Assembly (NCBI GenBank): GCA_016872055.1
Contig: VHBH01000002.1
Location: forward strand, 1 to 64,000
DNA from: Nitrososphaerota archaeon
GTDB taxonomy: Archaea > Thermoproteota > Nitrososphaeria > Nitrososphaerales > Nitrosopumilaceae
Direction of reading: 5' to 3'
DNA length: 64,000 bases
In this document: positions 34,561 to 43,701 of the stretch, piece after piece
Layout: every line of letters begins with the position of its first letter
Numbering within the stretch: position 1 is the first letter of the stretch
Position numbers and translations under genes: made by a program
The notes under the pieces: generated by a model
What the model saw: only the letters and a program-made list of their open reading frames with translations
What the model was told of the DNA's origin: nothing
The model's database searches: none

Positions 34561-35076
34561 TCAAAAATCATCAGAGGTTTTTTCTGATTTAATGAATTTC
34601 TCATAAGTTGATACAGCTATCTCCTGAGAAGTAGATTGAATCGATCCAGGTCTCTCTTTACGAACAGTTTCAATTGCCTTTCGAGCTGACATTTTCTGAT
34701 ATTTTATCAAATAACTGGCAAGTATTGTTCCAGTTCTTCCGATTCCTGCAGCGCAGTGGACCATTACTGGTTCATTGTTCTTAATTCGCTCTGCGATATA
34801 ATCAACGGTGGAGTCTATCTTGTCAATGTCTGGAGCTGTGAGGTCTTCTGTTGGGACATGGAGATATTCTATTCCATCAATCCAAGTCTGCGGCAATTTG
34901 TATTCTGTCATGGTTACAATTGATTTTACTCCCTGCTTTTGAATCCAGTTTATCTCTTCGATAGTAGTTGGCATTCCAGATCCAGCTAACTTGCCATCCA
35001 AAAGCCATGAAAAATTTGTAGGACGTTTTGTTATTTTACCGTGAATTTTACGCCAGAGATTTCCCGGTTTGCTCAT
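34561..35076 (-). CDS. dual-specificity protein/phosphoinositide-type phosphatase
   Basis: 171 residues. The Cys-based phosphatase signature HCAAGIGRTG lies near residue 107 (HCx5R), with a general acid Asp in LTAPDIDKI upstream. N-terminus basic (WRKIHGKITKRPTNFSWL). Likely removes phosphate from protein Ser/Thr/Tyr or other substrates. It may balance kinases such as the one at 4564-5322, though nothing links them. Confidence 0.85.
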   Translation of the reverse strand: MSKPGNLWRKIHGKITKRPTNFSWLLDGKLAGSGMPTTIEEINWIQKQGVKSIVTMTEYKLPQTWIDGIEYLHVPTEDLTAPDIDKIDSTVDYIAERIKNNEPVMVHCAAGIGRTGTILASYLIKYQKMSARKAIETVRKERPGSIQSTSQEIAVSTYEKFIKSEKTSDDF

Positions 35077-35132
35077 TTGTTGGTTTTACAATTATCAATA
35101 TTTAGACACTAAGATTTGTTTATATTGCAAAA

Positions 35133-36209
35133 TTGTATAACAATACGGTTTTGAACAAAGAAGCAATCCTCTATGAGAGGCTGCCTGACAATAGAGTCAG
35201 ATGTACTGCATGTGCCAGATACTGCGAAATCAAGGACGGACAAATTGGCCTGTGTGGGGTTCGCGGAAACGAGGGCGGCAAGCTCGACCTATATGTATAT
35301 GGTAAAGTAATCACGGGAAATGTCGATCCAATAGAGAAAAAACCTGTTATTCACTACATGCCTGGAACTAGGATCTTTTCAATAGCCACTACTGGCTGCA
35401 ACTGGCTTTGCAAGTATTGCCAAAATTATGATATCTCACAACAAAGAAAAATCGAGGGACAGGACTTTACGCCAAATCAGGTAGTACAGATGGCGCTGGA
35501 TAATAATTCACAGGGAATTGCATACACGTACAATCAACCATCAATTTTCATGGAGTTTGCGCGTGATTGTGGAGTTGAAGCGCACAAAAAGGGACTCTTC
35601 AACATTTTTGTCTCTAATGGATATGACACGCCGGAATCAGTTACGATGATGAATGAATTTCTAGATTGTATCACAGTTGATTTTAAGGGAAGTGCAGAAC
35701 CCGAGTTTACACGAAAGTACATTGGTGTTCCTGACCCAAAACCAATCTTTGATACTTTGATAGAAATTCGTGACAAGACAAAAATTCATGTAGAGATTAC
35801 CGATTTGATAGTGCCACAAGTTGGCGATAGCCTGGAACATGCAAAAAAACTCTGCAAGTTTCTCTATGATAATTTCGGCCCGGAAATGCCGATTCATTTT
35901 CTGAGATTCCATCCAGATTACAAAATGATGGAATTTCCGCCAACGCCGATACAAACACTGGAAAAACACTATGATGTTGCAAAAAAGGAAGGACTAGAAT
36001 ACGTATATCTGGGAAATGTTCCAGGCCACAAATATGAGCACACCTACTGTCCTGGATGTAATGGTGTGGTAGTAGGCAGATACGGATTTGACATTGTATC
36101 ATGGAATCTGGATGAATCCAACAAATGCAAAACTTGTGGCCACAAAATCCCAATCACAGGCCAGCTGGACAAAAATTACAAAAAAAGCAGATTCCAGTTT
36201 GTAGTCTAG
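35133..36209 (+). CDS. AmmeMemoRadiSam-type radical SAM enzyme (AmmS, PflA-like)
   Basis: 358 residues from TTG. N-terminal zinc or Cys module (CTACARYCEIK, GLCGVRGN), the radical SAM cluster CNWLCKYCQ (Cx3Cx2C) near residue 88, and a C-terminal rubredoxin-like pair (YCPGCNGVVVGRYGFD and CKTCGHKI). This is the layout of the COG1180 enzyme that usually accompanies AMMECR1 and Memo-like proteins; those are not in the window. Substrate unproven. Confidence 0.9.
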   Translation: MYNNTVLNKEAILYERLPDNRVRCTACARYCEIKDGQIGLCGVRGNEGGKLDLYVYGKVITGNVDPIEKKPVIHYMPGTRIFSIATTGCNWLCKYCQNYDISQQRKIEGQDFTPNQVVQMALDNNSQGIAYTYNQPSIFMEFARDCGVEAHKKGLFNIFVSNGYDTPESVTMMNEFLDCITVDFKGSAEPEFTRKYIGVPDPKPIFDTLIEIRDKTKIHVEITDLIVPQVGDSLEHAKKLCKFLYDNFGPEMPIHFLRFHPDYKMMEFPPTPIQTLEKHYDVAKKEGLEYVYLGNVPGHKYEHTYCPGCNGVVVGRYGFDIVSWNLDESNKCKTCGHKIPITGQLDKNYKKSRFQFVV

Positions 36210-36841
36210 AAAGCTATTGCGCGAACAGGAGAGCCTGTGGCGTTTTTTAGGTTCAGCGGCAAAGCTACTAAATTGAAGTTTCTGTTTAGTTTGGCCAAAT
36301 TGCAGAGATTTTCCAAAACCAGAACATCATTCTTTAGCAAAACATGGTGAGCTACAAATTTTGTATTATTTCCTGTATCAATGCTTGGCGAATCGATCCC
36401 TACCAGATTAACTCTTTTTGATACCAGGTATTTTGCGGCAGATTCGGAAATTCCCGGATTTGAAAAGAAATCCTTTCTGGATGGATTGTCGTTCCATCCG
36501 GTGGCAAAAATTATTGTAGCCCCACTTGGAATCTTACCGTGCTTTTTTTCAAATGACACAATGTCGGACTTGGTTATGGAATAGTTTGGCTTTGATTTTA
36601 TCCTAATCAGAATGGCGTTTTGCAAAAATCGGGACGGATCCAGCTCGTGAATTTTTTTGCCCGACTTTACAAAATGGTATGGAGCATCTATATGGGTGCC
36701 TGTGTGGGTGCTAAGGAAAATCAACTCTAAATTGTAATCTTCTTGCTCAAGTGAATTCCATTCTATGAAATGTGGAGCGGGAGATCCGGGAAAGGTAGGA
36801 ATTTTTTCTGATACAGGCAATGTCAGATCGTGTACTTTCAC
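36206..36841 (-). CDS. cyclase/kynurenine formamidase-like hydrolase
   Basis: 211 residues. HTGTHIDAPYHF near residue 48 is the HxGTHxDxPxHF metal motif of the cyclase family, and PSGATIIFATGW and VGIDSPSID the C-terminal signatures. Could hydrolyse N-formylkynurenine or another amide; no tryptophan-degradation gene is nearby. Overlaps the radical SAM gene by 4 bases, convergent. Confidence 0.85.
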   Translation of the reverse strand: MKVHDLTLPVSEKIPTFPGSPAPHFIEWNSLEQEDYNLELIFLSTHTGTHIDAPYHFVKSGKKIHELDPSRFLQNAILIRIKSKPNYSITKSDIVSFEKKHGKIPSGATIIFATGWNDNPSRKDFFSNPGISESAAKYLVSKRVNLVGIDSPSIDTGNNTKFVAHHVLLKNDVLVLENLCNLAKLNRNFNLVALPLNLKNATGSPVRAIAF

Positions 36842-36917
36842 GAAAATTGTATGGTTGTGCTTTTATTTTTGGATGATCAAAGATGTTAAATAGATCTCGC
36901 CCAAACTACATTCTACA

Positions 36918-37178
36918 TTGCCTATTTCATTCATTTTGTTAAACTCGGATTTGGGTTCGGACCAGGAAATAATCACAAAGCTCAAGGAGATTCTGGCAGT
37001 AGAAAAAGACCTAAAGTACGAGGTTCAGGGCGTATATGGAATCTATGATATTGTAGTCAAAATCGAGGCTGCAAATGCCGATCTGCTGCGCAATATTATC
37101 ACAAGCAAGATTCGCAAAATAGACAAGGTCCAGTCCACTCTTACCATGATGGTAATAGAAGAACAAGAACGATTATAG
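36918..37178 (+). CDS. stand-alone Lrp/AsnC ligand-binding (RAM) domain protein
   Basis: 86 residues from TTG. The sequence VQGVYGIYDIVVKIEAANADLLRNIITSKIRKIDKVQST is the RAM effector domain of Lrp regulators, with no helix-turn-helix. Such proteins oligomerise and bind amino acids, possibly modulating full-length Lrp proteins such as the one at 59523-60455. Convergent with the next gene, overlapping by 6 bases. Confidence 0.82.
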   Translation: MPISFILLNSDLGSDQEIITKLKEILAVEKDLKYEVQGVYGIYDIVVKIEAANADLLRNIITSKIRKIDKVQSTLTMMVIEEQERL

Positions 37179-38324
37179 TCTTTTTAGCAGATCTACTAGT
37201 TTTAGCATATCTAACTCTGTGTTGAAAAAGTGCGGCGAGGCACGCACGATCTTTTTCTCTGATATTTCCCGTACAGACAGGACAATTCCATTTCGCTCTA
37301 AATGTTGTACAATTTCCTGTGGAGATTTAGTTCCAATGGTAAATGAAACAATGCTTGTTCGCCTATACTGATCTTCTGGGCCGTACAACGTAACATCTGG
37401 TATCTTTACCAACTCTTCCCGTAGGAGATTGGCCAGACCGATTACTCTCTCTCGAATGTTTGCAATTCCTAGGCCTGACAAAAATGAAATTGAATTTTGC
37501 AACCCGACAATTGCCACAAAGTTTCTAAATCCTCCCTGGAACTTGTCTGGAATGTCCTTGTAAGCCAGCTTGGAATCATTGTATGTCATTGCAGATTCTC
37601 CACCTAAATTGACTGGCTCTAGAGTAGAAGCAGCTTCCCTTTTACAGATGAATATTCCAATTCCCATTGGGCCGCAGAGCCACTTGTAGCCATTAAAGGC
37701 TGCATAGTCTGCGCCGGTCTTTGCAAAATCAAACTCTGTACACCCTACTGTCTGGGCCGCATCCAAAAAGAATGGGATTCCTCGCTCATTGAGAATTTTT
37801 CCAATCTCTGGTATTGACAGAATTGCTCCCGTATTGTAAAGGCCATGGCTTAATGCTACCAATTTGGTGTTCCGGTCTAATCTTTTTTCGAGCTCTGATA
37901 TTTCGAAAAACCCGTTGGAATCATGTGGAATTGATCGAAGCTCGATTTTGCTTGCCAGTCTCAGCCACGGATAATAATTTGCATGATGCTCGTGTGTTGT
38001 TCCTCGAATTACAACATTGGAGTCTTTGGCAAAAGACATACCATTTGCAACATTGTTGACTCCTTCTGTGACGCTAGATGTGAGAATTACCTCTTCTTGT
38101 CTACAGTTTACCAGCTTGGATATGGTCTGTCGCAACTCGTTTGATTTTATTGATAATAATGAGGCAAAGTCAAGCGAGTCTGGGCCCAACTCGTTGTATC
38201 GTAGAGTAAAGTCTGTCATGGTCTTTATGGTGGATAGCGGAATCAGGGATAATGAGGCATTGTTTAGATAAATGCGGGAAGACCTCACAAAAGAATTATC
38301 GATCAATTCCTTGTCTAAATTCAT
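37173..38324 (-). CDS. class V aminotransferase (cysteine desulfurase-like)
   Basis: 383-residue PLP enzyme. TSSVTEGVNNVANG near 88, RGTTHEHHANYYPW (PLP-stacking His), VALSHGLYNTGAI, LDAAQTVG and the PLP lysine NGYKWLCGPMG near 213 match the SufS/isopenicillin-epimerase branch. The catalytic Cys-containing loop of true desulfurases is not evident, so selenocysteine lyase-like or other C-S chemistry is possible. Confidence 0.85.
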   Translation of the reverse strand: MNLDKELIDNSFVRSSRIYLNNASLSLIPLSTIKTMTDFTLRYNELGPDSLDFASLLSIKSNELRQTISKLVNCRQEEVILTSSVTEGVNNVANGMSFAKDSNVVIRGTTHEHHANYYPWLRLASKIELRSIPHDSNGFFEISELEKRLDRNTKLVALSHGLYNTGAILSIPEIGKILNERGIPFFLDAAQTVGCTEFDFAKTGADYAAFNGYKWLCGPMGIGIFICKREAASTLEPVNLGGESAMTYNDSKLAYKDIPDKFQGGFRNFVAIVGLQNSISFLSGLGIANIRERVIGLANLLREELVKIPDVTLYGPEDQYRRTSIVSFTIGTKSPQEIVQHLERNGIVLSVREISEKKIVRASPHFFNTELDMLKLVDLLKRL

Positions 38325-38353
38325 TATTATATCACAGAAAAGACTAATCTCTG

Positions 38354-38962
38354 TTGCATAAAAACCAACGATCCGTCAGTGCAGAAAAAATTTCCGAGCT
38401 TGTGTTTGATCAAAACCTCTCTTCCATAACATTTGATGATGCCATAACGAAGACATATTTTTTTCATAAGCTAGGACTAGTAACAGATGTTCCAGTGATC
38501 TATGTCGACTTTGATTTGCTGTATAGTGGATATCTGGCTGCAAATATTTTACCGCAAAACCAAAACATCGAATTGTACGCACCAAAGGATGATTGGCGCG
38601 ACATTTTTGCGCAGCTCACCGATAAAATTTCCACAAAAAAACATCTAGTACTAATTGACTCACTAAATGGATTCTTTGCCACATTGTCTGGGAACAAGGA
38701 TTCTGGAAGAATAATCAACAGTATTCTTGTGTTGTTGGCTAGCGCTGCACAAAAAGCAGACTCGGCTGTTTTATTTGGAAGCACCGCCAAACTCAAAGAG
38801 GATGGATGGGTCTTGCCGGGAATTGGAAGAAAAATTGTGCAAATCCAGAAAATGAATTTTCTTGCTTTGCAACAAAAAAATGAAACACTGAATCTTGTAT
38901 CATTGAATTCTGACAATTCTGTGAAATTAGTAATACCAATTTCAGATCTTGATTTGGTGTGA
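38354..38962 (+). CDS. RecA/KaiC-like protein lacking a Walker A motif
   Basis: 202 residues from TTG. The order of strands, a Walker B-like LVLIDSLNGFFATL (near 95) and a later ADSAVLFGSTAKL strand recall KaiC/RadA-type cores, but no GxxxxGKT/S loop is present, so ATP is probably not bound in the usual way. May be a structural partner, as Elp4-Elp6 or KaiC-like accessory proteins are. Unknown function. Confidence 0.6.
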   Translation: MHKNQRSVSAEKISELVFDQNLSSITFDDAITKTYFFHKLGLVTDVPVIYVDFDLLYSGYLAANILPQNQNIELYAPKDDWRDIFAQLTDKISTKKHLVLIDSLNGFFATLSGNKDSGRIINSILVLLASAAQKADSAVLFGSTAKLKEDGWVLPGIGRKIVQIQKMNFLALQQKNETLNLVSLNSDNSVKLVIPISDLDLV

Positions 38963-38973
38963 TTGCGATCAAA

Positions 38974-39014
38974 AATTATAACAGCGTTAAAATTTCTCTA
39001 ACGCCGTTATAATT
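38974..39014. repeat. 16-bp inverted repeat before the ferredoxin gene
   Basis: AATTATAACAGCGTTA at 38974-38989 mirrors TAACGCCGTTATAATT at 38999-39014 with one central mismatch and a 9-base loop. It lies 11 bases after the preceding stop and just upstream of the ferredoxin TATA box (near 39031-39040). It can be a terminator hairpin, an operator, or both. Confidence 0.75.
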
Positions 39015-39059
39015 CGAACTTTTTAGGGAAATTATATTAAGATCCAAAAGGTAGGAATT

Positions 39060-39368
39060 TTGATTAAAATGCCAGTAGCAATTTTACCAGACATTGGTGA
39101 ACAGATGTGCATTGGATGCGCACTATGCGTTGAAATCTGCACAACACTGGGACCAGATGTACTAAGAGTAAAACCAGTCGAAGGCTGGAAAAGAGGTAAG
39201 GCATTTGTCTTTTACCCAGAAAGATGCATCTCCGACGGAGCATGCATTGGCGTTTGCCCAACAAAGGCAATCTTCTGGATGAGACCAATGGACTTCACAG
39301 TAGGTCAACCAGTTCCTCTATACAAAAACTCAGTCTTCGTTAAGGGCTGGACTGAACTTATCGATTAA
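39060..39368 (+). CDS. ferredoxin with two [4Fe-4S] motifs
   Basis: 102 residues from TTG (or 99 from the ATG at 39069). CIGCALCVEIC near residue 17 and CISDGACIGVC near 57 are two ferredoxin-type cluster motifs; the first ends in CTTLGPD in place of CP and the second has an insertion between its first two cysteines (CxxxxxC), so cluster types could be [4Fe-4S] or [3Fe-4S]. Small electron carrier, cytoplasmic. Promoter TATA at 39031-39040 fits a leaderless or near-leaderless mRNA. Confidence 0.85.
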   Translation: MIKMPVAILPDIGEQMCIGCALCVEICTTLGPDVLRVKPVEGWKRGKAFVFYPERCISDGACIGVCPTKAIFWMRPMDFTVGQPVPLYKNSVFVKGWTELID

Positions 39369-39419
39369 GCTCAGTCATCATAATTTCTTTTTACTATCAT
39401 TTCCTAGTGTGTACTGTAC

Positions 39420-39809
39420 ATGAAATCGGTAACAGAATCTTGCGTTGTACAATATCCAAAGGACGTTGTCTTTGATTTTCTGTCCAACTTTGAGAACATG
39501 CCCAAATGGAGCACCCAGTTTGTCAAAAGCATCAAAATAGAAAATGGTAAGAAAAAGGCAATAACTCCACTTGGGGAAGTCTATATCCGAATAGACTCTG
39601 ACAAAAAATCTGGAATAATCGATATTTTTGCAGGACCGATAGAAAGCCAGATGAATCCTGCATTTATGAGAGTAATTTTCTTTTCAGAAAAATCATGTGG
39701 CGTGACATTTACTTTTTTCCAGTGGCCTGATACCACTGATCAGATGTGGAAAATGTTTTGTGACTGGTTAAAAATTGAAGTAGAAAATATCAAAAAATTA
39801 TTTTCCTAG
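39420..39809 (+). CDS. SRPBCC/START-fold protein
   Basis: 129 residues. [37 protein letters not shown] at the N-terminus and [30 protein letters not shown] at the C-terminus (long closing helix) match the SRPBCC/polyketide-cyclase fold that holds hydrophobic ligands. Ligand unknown. Convergent with cdc48, overlapping by 4 bases. Confidence 0.78.
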   Translation: MKSVTESCVVQYPKDVVFDFLSNFENMPKWSTQFVKSIKIENGKKKAITPLGEVYIRIDSDKKSGIIDIFAGPIESQMNPAFMRVIFFSEKSCGVTFTFFQWPDTTDQMWKMFCDWLKIEVENIKKLFS

Positions 39810-41932
39810 GCCACTGCCGGAAACTTTGCCTTTACCTTAACCCTTGCTGCGGTATCTACTAGATCTTGTTGTGTTATCTTGATTTCCTTGACTGACTTTG
39901 TTTGGCCTCCAACATGTCTTCGCAATGCAGCAATTGCAGCTCTGTTACATACAGCAGCTAGCTCTGCTCCGGAATAATTATCGGTTAGTTCGACTATTTT
40001 TCCAAGGTCAACATTGGCCTCCAATGGTTTTTTCTTTGTGTGGATTTGCAAGATATGTAATCTACCCTTTGCGCCTGGTTTTGGCACTTCTATAATTCTG
40101 TCAAATCTTCCTGGTCGAAGCAGTGCCTCATCTACGATATCGAGCCTATTTGTGGCACCAACGATTAGCACATCATTTAGCTCCTCTAGACCATCGATTT
40201 CAGTTAGGATCTGAGACACCACATTTTCTGATACATGCGAAGAATCGCCACCACTACGTCTAGGAACCAGAGCATCTATCTCATCAAAGAAAATGATGCA
40301 TGGGGCTGCCTGCCTTGCCTTTCGGAAAATCTCCCTGACTCCTTTTTCGGATTCTCCTACCCATTTTGATAGTAGCTCAGGTCCTTTGACTGAAATAAAG
40401 TTGGATTCTGTCATTTTTGCCAGCGCCTTTGCGATCAGAGTTTTTCCTGTTCCTGGAGGGCCGTACAAGAGAATTCCCTTTGGCGTGGCTACGTCAACAT
40501 ATTCGAATGCCTCCTTGTGCTTTAGTGGCCACTCTACTGCTTCTTTTAGTTCTTCTTTGAGTGAATCTAATCCTCCCACATCATCCCAAGTTACATTTGG
40601 AATCTGTACTAAGACTTCGCGCAACGCGGATGGCCTTACTTCCTTTAGCGCTTCCTTGAAATCGTCTTCGTTGATTTTTATTTTCTGCAAAATTTCTGTA
40701 GAGATCTTTTCCTGTTGTAGATCGATGTCTGGTAGAATTCTTCGCAGAGAACGCATTGCAGCTTCTTTGGCTAGTGATTCTAGGTCAGCTCCTACAAATC
40801 CGTGACTGACTCGGGCAAACTGTTTTAGATCAATTTTTTCATCCACTGGCATTCCCCTAGTGTGGACTTGCAAAATCTCCAGTCGTCCCGCTTCATCTGG
40901 AATTCCAATTTCGATTTCCCTATCAAATCTTCCAGGTCTTCTCAGTGCAGGATCAATTGAATCTGGCCTGTTTGTTGCGGCAATCACTATTACTTTGCCT
41001 CGGGCTTTCATTCCATCCATCAATGTTAGAAGCTGGGACACGATTCTTTTTTCCACTTCGCCAGTTACTTCGTCCCGTTTTGGAGCAATGGAATCAATTT
41101 CGTCAATGAATACAATGCTTGGAGTATTTTCTTCTGCCTGCTTGAAGATCTCTCTGAGTCGTTCCTCGGACTCTCCATAGTATTTACCCATTATTTCTGG
41201 GCCAGAAATCGATGTAAAGTGCGAGTTTGTCTCGCCTGCGACTGCCTTAGCAAGAAGAGTTTTTCCTGTTCCTGGAGGACCATACAGAAGCACGCCTTTT
41301 GGTGCCTCTATTCCAAGTTTTTCGAATAGTTCTGGGTGACGCATTGGAAGCTCCACCATTTCACGTATCTTTTGGACCTCTTTTCTGAGTCCGCCTAAAT
41401 CGTCATAGGTAATCCTTGGAATGGAATTGTCCACGGCCTTTGTCATTGAGCCTAATTTGAACACGGTCTTTGGGATAACAATTACAGGTTTTTGGGGGGT
41501 CGTGGCTGTAACAATTAATTGGGTTTTTCCTCCCAAAGACGTGTTCACTATAATGGTGTCACCTGTGGTAAAGACATGGCCCTCATACAATGTGGACATG
41601 TATTCCTGAAGTCCTTCAACAGAGATTTTCTCAATTGGTGATAATGTGATTTGTGTGGCTTCTGCTGAATCTACAATTTTTAATGTAGCCTTTTCCCCAA
41701 TTCCTGCGCCAATGTTGTGTCTTGTCAGGCCGTCAATGTGTATTATACCGGAACCATAGTCTTCTGACGGGCCTGGCCAAACCTTAACATGGGATTTTTT
41801 GTTTGCAGTAATTTCTATTATCTCCCCTGTTTGCCACTTGTTGTCCTTGACAATTTTTGGATCGATTACTCCGAGGCCCTTTCCAACATGGCGCTGCGCC
41901 GTCTCTTCAATTTTTAATATAATTTCGCTCAT
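39806..41932 (-). CDS. CDC48/VAT-type AAA+ ATPase
   Basis: Unfoldase of 708 residues that extracts or unfolds proteins, likely feeding the proteasome. N-terminal double-psi barrel domain (1-180), then two AAA modules, each with GPPGTGKT and a DEID Walker B ([27 protein letters not shown]) and second-region-of-homology arginines. The C-terminus lacks the eukaryotic HbYX-like tail seen in some VCP relatives. 24 bases downstream of hsp20, same strand, so probably one operon. Confidence 0.95.
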   Translation of the reverse strand: MSEIILKIEETAQRHVGKGLGVIDPKIVKDNKWQTGEIIEITANKKSHVKVWPGPSEDYGSGIIHIDGLTRHNIGAGIGEKATLKIVDSAEATQITLSPIEKISVEGLQEYMSTLYEGHVFTTGDTIIVNTSLGGKTQLIVTATTPQKPVIVIPKTVFKLGSMTKAVDNSIPRITYDDLGGLRKEVQKIREMVELPMRHPELFEKLGIEAPKGVLLYGPPGTGKTLLAKAVAGETNSHFTSISGPEIMGKYYGESEERLREIFKQAEENTPSIVFIDEIDSIAPKRDEVTGEVEKRIVSQLLTLMDGMKARGKVIVIAATNRPDSIDPALRRPGRFDREIEIGIPDEAGRLEILQVHTRGMPVDEKIDLKQFARVSHGFVGADLESLAKEAAMRSLRRILPDIDLQQEKISTEILQKIKINEDDFKEALKEVRPSALREVLVQIPNVTWDDVGGLDSLKEELKEAVEWPLKHKEAFEYVDVATPKGILLYGPPGTGKTLIAKALAKMTESNFISVKGPELLSKWVGESEKGVREIFRKARQAAPCIIFFDEIDALVPRRSGGDSSHVSENVVSQILTEIDGLEELNDVLIVGATNRLDIVDEALLRPGRFDRIIEVPKPGAKGRLHILQIHTKKKPLEANVDLGKIVELTDNYSGAELAAVCNRAAIAALRRHVGGQTKSVKEIKITQQDLVDTAARVKVKAKFPAVA

Positions 41933-41956
41933 TTTATCACCATAAAAAATGGAGGA

Positions 41957-42454
41957 TTAGTTTACCTCCACGGTTTTGCCTATCGGTTTGTCCTCGCCTT
42001 TTAGCTTGAACTGCACTTCCAGAATTCCGTTTGTGTATGTAGCCTTTACGGAATCTGCATCAACCTTTCTTTTGATTGGGACTCTGCCATGGTACTTTTT
42101 GTCGCCATGCTCTGCGTCTACATTTACAACATTTCCTTCGACTACTACCTTGATGTCTTTTTTCTCAACCCCGGGCATTTCTGCGACTAGCTTGAGCATT
42201 CCTTCTTTTTCATCTACGATAGTGTCGATGAGTGGCTCTCTGGATTCTGCGGTTGGAAGCAAACCAGGTCTCACATTACCGTATTCCTGTATCTGCGGCT
42301 TACCGTCTGGGCCAACGGTCATGGAATAACCGTAATAGAATGGTCCGTATGTCTTGCCGTCTTGTACCTTGACATTCTCAAAGATGTCGTCAAAACCCAT
42401 GAAGGATCTTGACATTCTCTTGAAGATTTTGTCAATTTCATCATCAAATGACAT
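41957..42454 (-). CDS. hsp20: small heat shock protein (HSP20)
   Basis: Holdase of 165 residues. N-terminal region with FKRMSRSFMGFDDIFENV, then the alpha-crystallin domain (about 70-160) with LVAEMPGVEKKDIKVVVEGNVVNVDAE, and the closing YTNGILEVQFKL. A C-terminal IxI/V-like IGKTVEV is present. First gene of the operon with cdc48; the leader has AGGTG about 10 bases before the ATG, a plausible ribosome site. Confidence 0.93.
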   Translation of the reverse strand: MSFDDEIDKIFKRMSRSFMGFDDIFENVKVQDGKTYGPFYYGYSMTVGPDGKPQIQEYGNVRPGLLPTAESREPLIDTIVDEKEGMLKLVAEMPGVEKKDIKVVVEGNVVNVDAEHGDKKYHGRVPIKRKVDADSVKATYTNGILEVQFKLKGEDKPIGKTVEVN

Positions 42455-42489
42455 TTGTCATAACACCTGTATACATGTAATAATCATGA

Positions 42490-42501
42490 CATTATATAAT
42501 G
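42490..42501. promoter_or_regulatory. palindromic TATA element upstream of hsp20
   Basis: CATTATATAATG is a perfect 12-base palindrome whose centre lies about 40 bases before the hsp20 ATG, putting transcription start near 42470. A dimeric heat-shock repressor binding here would compete with TBP; that is inference. Confidence 0.5.
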
Positions 42502-42536
42502 ATTTGGGTATTTTGTATGGTTAATGACATAAGGCT

Positions 42537-42543
42537 CTTATAT
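42537..42543 (+). promoter_or_regulatory. TATA box of the ACT-like gene
   Basis: TTATATA is centred about 24 bases before the ATG at 42564, consistent with a leaderless transcript. Confidence 0.45.
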
Positions 42544-42546
42544 ATG

Positions 42547-42560
42547 ACATCACATGATGT
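42547..42560. promoter_or_regulatory. 6-2-6 inverted repeat at the start of the ACT-like gene
   Basis: ACATCA-CA-TGATGT ends 3 bases before the ATG at 42564, directly after a TATA-like TTATATA. Its position over the transcription start suits a repressor site; could be shared with the divergent hsp20. Confidence 0.4.
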
Positions 42561-42563
42561 ATT

Positions 42564-43229
42564 ATGCGAACAAGTAACCTTTCTGTTCCAGAAGCCGTAC
42601 GTGAAATCATCACCAAGAATAGATCCATCTATGACTGCATGAAGATGGATGTGATAAATTACACGGCACTTGCCGTAAAGATTCAGACCGACGTGGAGCG
42701 GCAGCTTGGTAATCCCGTTAATCTCAATACTATAGTGGTTGCAATCAAAAGATATGCGGATTCGTTTTTGGAAAAAGAAGAGATCAAGACAGAGTCTGTT
42801 CTCAAAAATGCCAGACTGTCCCTGACTGATGGAATATTGGACATCAAATTTTCAACCAATGACATGGGCAAAAAAGAGACCGCGTCACTATTGGATAAGT
42901 TCGAGCAGTATGATTCCGATTATGAGTTTTTCAGAATGGCTGACTCGACATTTCGTGTCTTGACTGAAGATCTGGCTGACATTAGGAGAATGTTCGAGTC
43001 GTTTCCGTCCGCCAAGAACTTTTTCAGCACAGGCCTAGCTAAAATCGAGATTCGCATACCCCAAGAACAAAACAGGTCCGATGTTGTGTCCTATGTGGCT
43101 GAAATCCTGCACAATAATGGCATAGAATTGCAAAACGCGTTTTTCTCTCAAGACAATATCATATTGGTATTGCGAGAAGAAGACGCATCAAAAGCATACG
43201 AGGTACTACGAGCAGAAATCTCTAGATAA
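42564..43229 (+). CDS. ACT-domain-like regulatory protein
   Basis: 221 residues. The first 60 residues (PEAVREIITKNRSIYDCMKMDVINYTALAVKIQTDVER) look helical and HTH-like; the second half includes LAKIEIRIPQEQNRSDVVSYVAEILHNNGIELQNAFFSQDNIILVLREEDASKAYEVL, an ACT-type alpha/beta unit. Possibly an amino-acid-responsive regulator. Family assignment tentative. Divergent from hsp20. Confidence 0.65.
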   Translation: MRTSNLSVPEAVREIITKNRSIYDCMKMDVINYTALAVKIQTDVERQLGNPVNLNTIVVAIKRYADSFLEKEEIKTESVLKNARLSLTDGILDIKFSTNDMGKKETASLLDKFEQYDSDYEFFRMADSTFRVLTEDLADIRRMFESFPSAKNFFSTGLAKIEIRIPQEQNRSDVVSYVAEILHNNGIELQNAFFSQDNIILVLREEDASKAYEVLRAEISR

Positions 43230-43556
43230 CTAGATCCCAGAAGTCTCGGCCTTGGAGATCTCCAAGTATACCTTGTCGCCAACAGACAGTGATAATTCCT
43301 TGTATTCTCTCATGTCTAACTTCATGCTAGTCATGTTTCCCGGCATACCCAATCCTCCACCGCCAAGCATCTTGTTTAGCGATTTCATCATGTCGTCCAT
43401 GTTTGTAAAGCCCATTACACCAGGGCCTCCGCCATAAGGAGACTGGGGAAATCCCTGGCTTTCCTTGAAATCCTTGGTTGCCTGCAATGACACTATTACA
43501 TATGGTGCGCCGTCTGGTGAGGCGTCAATTCGTACCACGACATATTCCTTCTTCAT
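43230..43556 (-). CDS. Gly/Met-rich small protein, unknown function
   Basis: 108 residues. N- and C-terminal beta segments (EYVVVRIDASPDGAPYVIVSLQA, LSVGDKVYLEISKAE) flank a flexible Gly/Pro/Met-rich middle (YGGGPGVMGFTNMDDMMKSLN). The ends read like a small OB- or SH3-like barrel split by a loop. No family recognised; immediately convergent with the ACT-like gene. Confidence 0.6.
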   Translation of the reverse strand: MKKEYVVVRIDASPDGAPYVIVSLQATKDFKESQGFPQSPYGGGPGVMGFTNMDDMMKSLNKMLGGGGLGMPGNMTSMKLDMREYKELSLSVGDKVYLEISKAETSGI

Positions 43557-43701
43557 ATGATTTTTGTGCGTGTTTTTGCGATATTTTACTTTACCTGCTG
43601 ATCGAGCTATACCATAATACCCAGCCCTTTATCAAAATAGCAAAATATCGTATTTTGATTTGGTAATCAAATGTTATATCGGCTTATTTTGGAGTAATTA
43701 G

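Noticed and set aside
37173-38324. Assignment as a true cysteine desulfurase
   Set aside because: The catalytic Cys loop was not identified, so only class V aminotransferase-fold is claimed.
40293-40805. 170-codon plus-strand frame inside cdc48
   Set aside because: Antisense shadow of conserved AAA motifs.
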